From an uncultured Chlamydiae bacterium (GTDB lineage Bacteria > Chlamydiota > Chlamydiia > Chlamydiales > SM23-39): a stretch of 11,081 bases of DNA. The stretch lies in assembly GCA_903889795.1 (NCBI GenBank), contig CAISYW010000039.1:1-11081 (forward strand), given 5' to 3'. The notes under the pieces were generated by a model. The model ran no database searches and was not told the origin of the DNA. It saw only the letters and a program-made list of their open reading frames with translations. Positions 1 through 5,617 of the stretch are shown here, piece by piece. How positions within the stretch are numbered: position 1 is the stretch's first letter; every line of letters starts with the position of its first letter. The translations under genes and the position numbers were made by a program.

Positions 1-825
1 AATCATGAAGAAAAATACTTGTATCCATCTCGGCAACGCCGTCCGGCCTTGGTTTTTCGCCGCGCGGCGGCGGCTCCATTAAACTATTTCCCCCTTGGTT
101 TGGATCGATGCGAGCCGCACAATTGGATCAATGCATTGATGCAGTTTTTGCTGTTTATTCCATTATTGAGAGAGATCTTTTCTTATACACCGACGAGTTT
201 TCGACCCTTCAATGAATTCATCGATCAATATTTTTCCGATTGGGAAGAAAAACGATTGGTTTCGCGTGCCAACAGCTACGAATTAGTGCGCACTTTGTTA
301 GGCAAATTTCCTCAATTTTTTAAGATAAGCGGCACGGCTAATTTACATGAAATAATTCAATCGATTTCGCACTGTGCGTGTGCGTATACGTCTTTTAACG
401 ATTCGGGGTTTCGTTCCGATTGGCAAATTCTCTGGGATTCCAATAAAGAGCTTTCATTACAAGAGATTTTTGAACGAATCACCGTACCGCCTGAACTGCT
501 CATCGTTCAGCAGCTGCTATACGATCCCGTTAAACGAAAAAACTCTCATGCACTTTCTTCCGAGACATTGCGAAGGCAATATTTTTCAACTCAGGAAGCG
601 ATTTGTTACGATCTCGATGCATTTATCGAGCATCGAATGGAGGAAGGAGAGTCGGCTTGCTATTATACCTATCTCAAAGTGGACGGAACATGGATTCAGT
701 GCGCCGACGAACGAATTGTTCCCTTGCGCCGATCGACTCTTTTGGACCTTCCCTTGCGGCGAGGTATTTTATTTCATTATCGCAGGGTCTGGATTGGTCA
801 AAATTGTACAAATTTCATTAAATAA
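1..825 (+). CDS. USP (C19)-like deubiquitinase homologue, probable pseudoenzyme, 5' partial
   Basis: The frame is open from base 1, so the true start lies upstream; a TTG at 19 is possible but has no convincing ribosome site. Residues are numbered from that TTG. Residues 27-50 follow the USP Cys-box pattern: GL at 27-28, then NWINALMQ at 35-42 and an FIPLLREIF helix, matching GLxNxGNTCYMNSxLQ...PxLRxxF. The position of the catalytic Cys holds Asn35. Near the C-terminus ACYYTYLK (213-220) aligns with the GHYxxYxK His box, so the His position holds Cys214. WIQCADERIV (225-234) matches the Trp/Asp box and keeps Asp230. USP enzymes remove ubiquitin, and amoeba-infecting chlamydiae carry many such genes as presumed host-directed effectors. 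Loss of both Cys and His suggests a ubiquitin-binding pseudoenzyme or a decaying copy. The assignment rests on motif matching by eye; the frame itself is intact. Confidence 0.55.
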   Translation, partial: NHEEKYLYPSRQRRPALVFRRAAAAPLNYFPLGLDRCEPHNWINALMQFLLFIPLLREIFSYTPTSFRPFNEFIDQYFSDWEEKRLVSRANSYELVRTLLGKFPQFFKISGTANLHEIIQSISHCACAYTSFNDSGFRSDWQILWDSNKELSLQEIFERITVPPELLIVQQLLYDPVKRKNSHALSSETLRRQYFSTQEAICYDLDAFIEHRMEEGESACYYTYLKVDGTWIQCADERIVPLRRSTLLDLPLRRGILFHYRRVWIGQNCTNFIK

Positions 826-854
826 AAAAACCCATGAAGAGCAATCTCCATGGG
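824..854 (-). terminator. Rho-independent terminator of the npt1 gene
   Basis: Arms cccatgaaga (831-840) and tctccatggg (845-854) pair with one mismatch around a gcaa tetraloop. On the minus strand the hairpin is followed by seven T residues (824-830 read in reverse). It lies 27 bases past the translocase stop, in the expected place. The plus strand has no T-tract after the hairpin, so it is unlikely to stop transcription of the USP-like gene, whose stop codon it touches. Confidence 0.8.
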
Positions 855-880
855 TCGCATTCCACTAGCGTTGGCCCTAC

Positions 881-2458
881 CTAACTGGATAGAGGCGCTG
901 CTGATGTGGTTTTTTCATCGCTTTGAGCAGAAATAGCCGCAGCGGCTTGTTCCTTTTGCTGCGACGCATTGAGAGCGTTGAAACGAACGCTCAGCGCGCG
1001 GGCGGCAAAGATCCAGGCGGCGATGATGCCGAATAAGATCACAGCGATATAGGGCGTAATTGCGCCCAAAGATCCGAATATCACAAGCAATCCCTGCTGA
1101 ATCAATGAACCACCGGCTTTGCCGAAGCGAGCACCTACGACGTCGATGGCCGCTTTACCCTTGACTTTCGACTCTTGATCGAGAGGGATATAAGCCATCT
1201 CTTTCGTTGGATCGAACAGGGAATATTTTGCGGATTTGCTCATAATGTTCTGGAATGTTCCAAAAATGACTGCGAGCATCAATGGATTCGTTCCGAGCGT
1301 AGCAATGATCCCCAACAGTGAGTTGCGGAAAAGGACGCATGAGAAGAAACCCACGCCGCTGACCAGAAGAACGACCGGCGTAATCAAAGCGCCTACACCC
1401 CAGCCGAAACGTCGAATGACGTTACCACCGACAAACAACATCATCAAGATGGTGAGCGTGGCAGTTAGCATGGAGAAGGTACCCATAAAATTCTGGTAAT
1501 CATTCGAATTCGGGTACTGGAGCTTTAACTGGCCTTTCCAGGTTACTTCGACAAGATTGATTGAAACGCCGTAACTGATTACGAGGATCGCCAGGCAAAG
1601 AATATATGGTGATTTACCCAAGAACATGAAACTTTCTTTCAGTGACATTTTGGGTTTATCTTTCTTCGCTTTTTTGATCTCATTTGGGTCGAAGAATTGA
1701 GGATCGGTCAAAACCTTTTTATTAATCCACCAGTAGACGGCCATGACGCAAGCGCAGGCAATGACAACTGCGGTCAGTGTATAGTTCAGTGTCACGCCCC
1801 ATGCATCGACATGAGAAGGTAGAACATCGCGCAATTGGGCAAATTTCTTGACGAAGAATCCTGAAGGATACATAGCCAGGTTAGCGCCCAAGCCGAACAA
1901 AGCGTAAAAGCGCTTGGATTCGGACACTTTAGTCGTGTCATTTGCAAATCCCCAGAATAATAGAGAGATTGCGACGCTGCCCCATAGTTCAGCCATAATG
2001 TAGAAAGTGGAATAAGTCCAGTTTCGTACGATGGCGATCAAGCCGCCTAATCCCTTAGGAAGCAAGGTCTGCATATGATCTGCAAACGCATTGGGGTGGA
2101 GTGTTTCTCGGAGAGGATAAAAACATAGAGCAAAAAAAATGAAATAGGCAGCAAAGAAAGTGATGATTGAGTAAAAAAGCTTTGGTTTGCTCAAGATGTT
2201 GCTGAGCTTGGAATAGACCAGCATGAAAATAATTGCGAAAGGTAGAACGCCCCATACCTTTAAAAAGGGAATCGCTTCAGCGCCGGAACCCGGAGCCGTT
2301 ATGATTAGAGTGTCTTTCGTGTCTCGCAAAATTGTGTAATTGAAATTGATAAAGAAAAATAAAAAAAACATGGGAATGAATTTTTTCAGCTCGAACGTAT
2401 GAACGGGCCAGAAAAAGGATCGCCATTTCCCAAATTCTTTCGTCACGGGTTGCGACAT
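881..2458 (-). CDS. npt1: ATP/ADP translocase, NTT family (Npt1 type)
   Basis: This inner-membrane antiporter of the plastid/chlamydia/rickettsia NTT family exchanges host ATP for bacterial ADP, the basis of chlamydial energy parasitism. It is unrelated to mitochondrial carriers. The 525-residue length fits the family (about 500-540 residues, 12 membrane segments). Diagnostic motifs are NYTILRDTKDTL (40-51, Lys48), GSGAEAIPFLK (57-67), MAELWGS (155-161, Glu157), NLVEVTWK (301-308, Glu304) and KVKGKAAIDVV (431-441); the charged residues in these motifs are the ones known to matter in plant NTT1. From memory it tracks Chlamydia Npt1 along its whole length, including the Ala/Glu/Ser-rich cytoplasmic tail after about residue 495, so ATP/ADP exchange is more likely than the substrates of the divergent NTT paralogues. 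The ATG at 2458 has AGAGG eight bases upstream. It ends in its own terminator and reads alone. Confidence 0.95.
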   Translation of the reverse strand: MSQPVTKEFGKWRSFFWPVHTFELKKFIPMFFLFFFINFNYTILRDTKDTLIITAPGSGAEAIPFLKVWGVLPFAIIFMLVYSKLSNILSKPKLFYSIITFFAAYFIFFALCFYPLRETLHPNAFADHMQTLLPKGLGGLIAIVRNWTYSTFYIMAELWGSVAISLLFWGFANDTTKVSESKRFYALFGLGANLAMYPSGFFVKKFAQLRDVLPSHVDAWGVTLNYTLTAVVIACACVMAVYWWINKKVLTDPQFFDPNEIKKAKKDKPKMSLKESFMFLGKSPYILCLAILVISYGVSINLVEVTWKGQLKLQYPNSNDYQNFMGTFSMLTATLTILMMLFVGGNVIRRFGWGVGALITPVVLLVSGVGFFSCVLFRNSLLGIIATLGTNPLMLAVIFGTFQNIMSKSAKYSLFDPTKEMAYIPLDQESKVKGKAAIDVVGARFGKAGGSLIQQGLLVIFGSLGAITPYIAVILFGIIAAWIFAARALSVRFNALNASQQKEQAAAAISAQSDEKTTSAAPLSS

Positions 2459-2852
2459 TGGCTAAACCTCTAGAAAGTTTATGTTGTTTATTGTTTGTAC
2501 TTTTGAATCAATCACAATAAAATTTTTCAACGATTTTCGGAGGTTTTTTTGAGTCAATCCTTTGAAAGAGCTGACTAGAAAATACTCCAAAAACAACCGA
2601 AATATCATAATGAGATAGCTTCCTAACAAATCACCATCTATCATAGATCAATAACATTAAAAATCAAGAGCTTCTTCAAGCCGACAGCACTATATTAACC
2701 CGAGGGGTAGTAGGGGGCTTAAATTACGTACTGAGTGAGGCAAAGCCAGATCAAAGCATCCGCATTCCGAACGAGAAGCTTATGGTAAAATTATGGGCGA
2801 CAAGAGAGGATCGATATGGTTAATCCGCAGCCAGTAAGTTGTCACCCATTTA
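2459..2852. other. Intergenic region upstream of npt1; no gene seen
   Basis: The first roughly 180 bases are AT-rich and must hold the npt1 promoter on the minus strand, though I see no -35/-10 pair good enough to mark. From about 2690 to 2850 the base composition rises (for example cccgaggggtagtaggggg) and short broken open frames appear on both strands, none with a ribosome site or recognisable protein. This stretch may be a decayed gene or an old insertion boundary next to the repeat at 2853. No tRNA or rRNA fold is evident. Confidence 0.5.
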
Positions 2853-3025
2853 TATACCGCTCGTGATTCGAAAATCGGTTTATGCTGCGTCGGCTTTGCA
2901 TTGCCTTTGTGTCCGCCTCCATCACCTAACTTATTCAAGTTGGGTTGCTTCGGCGTCGGCTCTGCCTGACACAAATGCAAGCAGCCTCCTTGCCTATTCC
3001 CGATTTTTGAATCGCTCCCGGTATA
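2853..3025 (+). repeat. MITE-like palindromic repeat, copy 1
   Basis: The 173-bp element has terminal inverted repeats of about 26 bp (2853-2878 and 3000-3025) that agree at about 21 positions, both beginning with tataccg when read inward. Within them a second arm pair (ttgcattg.ctttgtgtc against gacacaaatgcaa) and a central aactt/aagtt hairpin make the whole element one long imperfect palindrome. The outermost TA on each side would fit the TA target duplication of IS630/Tc1-mariner-type elements, but this cannot be separated from the palindromic end. It encodes no protein. Against copy 2 I count six substitutions and one single-base gap (about 96% identity). Confidence 0.85.
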
Positions 3026-3034
3026 CATGACTCC

Positions 3035-3049
3035 AAAATCGGATTTTCG
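3035..3049 (+). repeat. 15-bp inner flanking repeat, left copy
   Basis: The sequence aaaatcggattttcg is the exact reverse complement of 5265-5279, so the three-gene island carries a perfect 15-bp inverted pair just inside its two larger direct repeats. The motif is itself nearly palindromic, so a direct relationship is almost as good and orientation should not be over-read. It also resembles the gaaaatcgg part of the large repeat's terminus and may be a relic of another copy. Confidence 0.6.
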
Positions 3050-3202
3050 GCCTGGTCAAAGGGTTTATTCGGTTTGGTTTTAAGCCTATGATAGTACATT
3101 TTTAGCTGTTACAGTTCATAACTGTCTTATAGTCAATGACATATTCAGTTTTAATATTAATATTTCGTAAACATCTTGAATTTAACGAGTTAGGGTGAAC
3201 TG

Positions 3203-3231
3203 TAGACAAATTAATAATTTTATGTTAAACT
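3203..3231 (+). promoter_or_regulatory. Candidate sigma-70-type promoter of the island operon
   Basis: A -35-like tagaca (3203-3208, five of six to TTGACA) is separated by 17 bases from a -10-like taaact (3226-3231, four of six to TATAAT). It lies about 30 bases before the ATG at 3263, so the leader would be very short. The region is so AT-rich that chance matches are common. Confidence 0.3.
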
Positions 3232-3262
3232 TAAATTAAGGATTAATAGAGCTTGTGAAAAT

Positions 3263-3676
3263 ATGAACGATCTAAACTTCATTGAAGAAATTGAACTCAT
3301 TTCCAGGCGTCCACCATCATTGGAGCGATCTGCACAAATCATAAAGAAGTCATTAGAATATTATTTTAAGCTTAAAAATCAGTTTTTAACAGGTAGTTCT
3401 GAAGATAAAGAAAATGCAAGACGGGTTGGTGCATTGATTATTGATCGAATTAATGAAGAAGCCGCAAAAACATGTAAGGCGATAAATTTGAACCCCAACA
3501 AATTTCATGAGGAAATTTTATCTCAATTTTCTTTGAAAGAAGCGATTCAATACAAAGAAGCTGTCAATTTTCTCATAGCTCATCGCGACGAAATTTTCTG
3601 TAAGAATCTGTTGAAACCGAAAGTTGCTGCAAGATCAGCGCAATTAATTAAAAGAAAAACAAAGATTCTAATTTAA
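3263..3676 (+). CDS. Small helical hypothetical protein, first gene of the island
   Basis: I do not recognise this 137-residue protein. It appears almost wholly alpha-helical and soluble, with no signal peptide or membrane segment. It starts acidic (NDLNFIEEIELI) and ends strongly basic (LIKRKTKILI), with a charged middle (SSEDKENARRVGALIIDRINEE). The ATG at 3263 has AGAG (3248-3251) eleven bases upstream, an acceptable but weak site; AAGGA at 3238 is too far. The stop is 18 bases before the next ATG, so it is probably co-transcribed with the paralogous pair. Size and position ahead of two possible secreted proteins would suit a small partner or chaperone, but nothing in the sequence demonstrates that. 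Its AT-rich composition matches the two following genes and not the flanking core genes. Confidence 0.7.
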   Translation: MNDLNFIEEIELISRRPPSLERSAQIIKKSLEYYFKLKNQFLTGSSEDKENARRVGALIIDRINEEAAKTCKAINLNPNKFHEEILSQFSLKEAIQYKEAVNFLIAHRDEIFCKNLLKPKVAARSAQLIKRKTKILI

Positions 3677-3694
3677 TAATTGAAAAGGATTAAT

Positions 3695-4390
3695 ATGAGC
3701 GAGCTTTATATAGAGCCAGTAGGTTTAACGCAGTCATTACAATTATATTTAGATGGTAAAAAACTAGACAAGGAAATTGCACAACTTGTCACAATAGCCA
3801 ATAATCCAAATGCTACATCGACAGATCGTGTAAATGCTGCGATTGCTTTATCAGCACTGCATAATGATAGCAATTTTACTAAACTCTTTGATTATCTTCC
3901 TGAGAAGAAATTATATTGTGATTCTGCAATTTCAAATACAATGTCTTATTTAAGTACTTGCATAATACCAGGATTAACTGATTCTTCTGATGCTACGAAC
4001 GCGCCTATTTCTATAAAGAAAATGGTTGATGATTGTGTTGCTAATAAACCTACTAATTACAAAATGACAGGTCATTTTGATACAAAAGATAGTATTTCAG
4101 ACTTCAGTAATATTTCGAAAAAACAATTAAAGGATGTTATCGATAAGGAGGTCGTAATTGGCTACGATACTGGACCTGGTGGAGATGGACATGCTATTAT
4201 GGGTAACAATATTGGAAAGAATATTACTCTTTCGGATGGGAGAATAATGGTCATGCATGAAAATCAACCCGGCGTTTGTAGTACGAGTGGTGATTCTTTC
4301 GATGTTACGGTTACTGGGACAGCTTCTCAGTGGAATTGCATAAAGTCTACTACAGCTGCTGATGCGTCTTTGAAGTCTAAATATTGTTAA
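3695..4390 (+). CDS. Unrecognised protein, tandem paralogue A
   Basis: This 231-residue protein is of a family I do not recognise. The ATG at 3695 is chosen because AAGGA (3685-3689) sits five bases upstream and because the next gene starts with the same residues; an in-frame TTG at 3680 would put that site inside the gene. It shares by eye about 60% identity with the product of 4514-5176. The N-terminal block ELYIEPVGLTQSLQLYLD is unchanged between the two, as are MSYLSTCI, PGLTDS, DDCVANK, DFSNIS, VTVTGTAS and the end DASLKSKYC, which leaves a cysteine as the last residue. No signal peptide or membrane segment is seen. Paralogue A has GDGHAIMGN near residue 160, which paralogue B lacks. The fixed N-terminus would be compatible with a type III secretion signal, but that is speculation. 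Confidence 0.75.
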   Translation: MSELYIEPVGLTQSLQLYLDGKKLDKEIAQLVTIANNPNATSTDRVNAAIALSALHNDSNFTKLFDYLPEKKLYCDSAISNTMSYLSTCIIPGLTDSSDATNAPISIKKMVDDCVANKPTNYKMTGHFDTKDSISDFSNISKKQLKDVIDKEVVIGYDTGPGGDGHAIMGNNIGKNITLSDGRIMVMHENQPGVCSTSGDSFDVTVTGTASQWNCIKSTTAADASLKSKYC

Positions 4391-4513
4391 TCTTCGGTTT
4401 GTCTGGACCAAACAAACTGATGATTGAGCATTTAAACGAGAAAGCCATTTAGACGTTTAATTGATTTTGCTAATTAAAATATTGAAAATTATTAATTAAT
4501 AACGGAGTGTGAG

Positions 4514-5176
4514 ATGACTGAACTTTATATAGAGCCAGTTGGTTTAACCCAGTCGTTGCAGTTATATTTAGATGCCAAACGATTAGATAAGGAAATTGCA
4601 CAACTTGTTGCAATAGCTAATAATCCTAATGCATCATTGGGTGATCGTAAAAATGCAGCTGTTAGTCTATTATCATTAACTACTGACAGCACTTTCACTC
4701 AATTGTTTAATTATTGTCCTGAACGTAAAGTTTTCTGTGATTCTGCAGTGTCTGATACTATGAGTTATTTAAGCACTTGCATAGTGCCTGGATTAACTGA
4801 TTCTAATGATGCGCCTGTTAATATAAAGGAAATCATTGATGATTGTGTTGCTAATAAAACAACTGTTTATAAAATGGCAACTCATTTTGATCAAGAGTCC
4901 AGTATTGATGATTTCTCCAATATTTCGTTTACTAAATTTATGGATATTGTCGACAATGGGGTATTATTAGGCTACCATGATGGTAAACCAGTTTATGGTA
5001 ACGATTTTGGAAAGGAAATTACTCTTGATGATGGAAGAACAGTGGTCATGAATGAACATAGAACTTGTGGTTGTAATGCGTGTTACGATGTAACTGTTAC
5101 TGGAACAGCTTCTAAGTGGGATTTCTTAAAGTCATCTACTGCTTCTGATGCGTCTCTGAAATCTAAATATTGTTAA
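4514..5176 (+). CDS. Unrecognised protein, tandem paralogue B
   Basis: This 220-residue protein is the second member of the tandem pair. The ATG at 4514 follows GGAG (4504-4507) by six bases. It matches paralogue A throughout but has gaps of a few residues after PGLTDSNDA, at YHDG and after the Cys-rich CGCNACYD segment, where A has different residues. B gains cysteines there and loses the GHA motif of A, so the two have diverged in their C-terminal halves while the N-terminus and the SLKSKYC end stayed fixed. The 123-base gap between the genes contains no clear terminator or promoter, so one transcript from 3263 is plausible. The pattern is that of a duplicated gene under selection or recent enough to be recognisable. 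Function unknown. Confidence 0.75.
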   Translation: MTELYIEPVGLTQSLQLYLDAKRLDKEIAQLVAIANNPNASLGDRKNAAVSLLSLTTDSTFTQLFNYCPERKVFCDSAVSDTMSYLSTCIVPGLTDSNDAPVNIKEIIDDCVANKTTVYKMATHFDQESSIDDFSNISFTKFMDIVDNGVLLGYHDGKPVYGNDFGKEITLDDGRTVVMNEHRTCGCNACYDVTVTGTASKWDFLKSSTASDASLKSKYC

Positions 5177-5218
5177 TCTTTGATTTGATCTTTTTGCCAG
5201 ATTTTTTATCACAATAAA

Positions 5219-5256
5219 TCAGCCTTTTGAATTTTCGAGGATATTCAAAAGGCTGA
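5219..5256. terminator. Perfect 14-bp stem hairpin after the island operon
   Basis: Arms tcagccttttgaat (5219-5232) and attcaaaaggctga (5243-5256) pair perfectly around a 10-base loop, 42 bases past the stop of paralogue B. There is no T-tract on the plus-strand side, so it is not a textbook intrinsic terminator; it could act as a weak terminator or protect the mRNA 3' end. Confidence 0.5.
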
Positions 5257-5264
5257 ACCAAAGT

Positions 5265-5279
5265 CGAAAATCCGATTTT
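5265..5279 (-). repeat. 15-bp inner flanking repeat, right copy
   Basis: The sequence cgaaaatccgatttt is the exact reverse complement of 3035-3049. Its last base is the first base of the second large repeat, so it abuts that element directly, whereas the left copy stands nine bases away from the first. Confidence 0.6.
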
Positions 5280-5452
5280 ATACCGCTTGTGATTCGAAAA
5301 TCGGTTTATGCTGCGTCAGCTTTGCATTGTCTTTGTGTCCGCTTCCATCACCCAACTTATTCAAAGTTGGGTTGCTTCGGCGTAGGCTCTGCCTGACACA
5401 AATGCAAGCAGCCTCCTTGCCTATTCCCGATTTTTGAATCGCTCCCGGTATA
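5279..5452 (+). repeat. MITE-like palindromic repeat, copy 2
   Basis: The 174-bp element has the same orientation and ends as 2853-3025. In this copy the central hairpin is better paired: cccaactt and aagttggg are perfect arms around a short loop, where copy 1 carries a substitution and a missing base. Differences between the copies are confined to the left and central part; from the tail after the central hairpin (gctctgcctgacac onward) to the right end the two are identical. Confidence 0.85.
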
Positions 5453-5518
5453 GAGTCATTTTCTGTATAAATTTTCGTATTTCAAAAATATTCCCATTTA
5501 TTGGATATAGTAAAGGTA

Positions 5519-5548
5519 ATGACAATCCTGATTATATATCTGTCTAAT
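5519..5548 (+). promoter_or_regulatory. Candidate promoter of the Aas-like gene
   Basis: A -35-like atgaca (5519-5524, five of six) and a -10-like tctaat (5543-5548, five of six) are separated by 18 bases. Transcription would start near 5555, giving a leader of about 60 bases before the ATG at 5618. It lies between the second large repeat and the gene, so the gene does not appear to depend on the island operon. Confidence 0.4.
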
Positions 5549-5617
5549 TGTGTAAGTCGTTTATTAACAGAATGATATAAATGTTGTGGTTTTGGGTTTT
5601 TAATGAGGAAATTTGGT

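Larger units (their letters stand above)
2853..5452. mobile_element. Putative genomic island: three AT-rich genes between two direct MITE-like repeats
   Basis: Two near-identical palindromic elements, 2853-3025 and 5279-5452, lie in the same orientation on either side of genes at 3263-5176. The enclosed genes are visibly richer in AT than the neighbours: the 60 bases at 3901-3960 are 25% GC, against 58% for 1321-1380 in npt1 (two sampled lines, not averages). No transposase or integrase is present, so movement would need an enzyme supplied elsewhere or homologous recombination between the repeats, which would remove about 2.4 kb and leave one copy. The composite unit is an inference from layout and composition. 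Confidence 0.4.

Noticed and set aside
374..868. 164-codon open frame overlapping the USP-like gene
   Set aside because: It lies within the better-supported frame, has no ribosome site and shows no recognisable protein.
2462..2644. Short minus-strand frame just upstream of npt1
   Set aside because: No ribosome site, biased composition of AT-rich non-coding DNA, and it would occupy the npt1 promoter.
2780..3028. 82-codon minus-strand frame across the first repeat, and a 63-codon frame on the other strand
   Set aside because: Both are translations of the palindromic repeat; the second repeat copy carries a one-base gap that breaks the frame, so coding is unlikely.
3680..3694. TTG start for paralogue A
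   Set aside because: AAGGA lies inside this extension and five bases before the ATG at 3695, and paralogue B begins at the equivalent ATG.
4160..4290. GHAIMGN...HEN segment of paralogue A as a papain-like protease His box
   Set aside because: The motif is lost in the close paralogue and no matching Cys box is visible, so a protease call is unsupported.
2853..5452. CRISPR-type array
   Set aside because: Only two large repeat copies about 2.25 kb apart; no short regularly spaced repeats or cas genes.
5603..5617. Upstream ATG for the Aas-like gene
   Set aside because: No Shine-Dalgarno sequence precedes it, whereas GAGGAA inside this stretch is ideally placed for the ATG at 5618.
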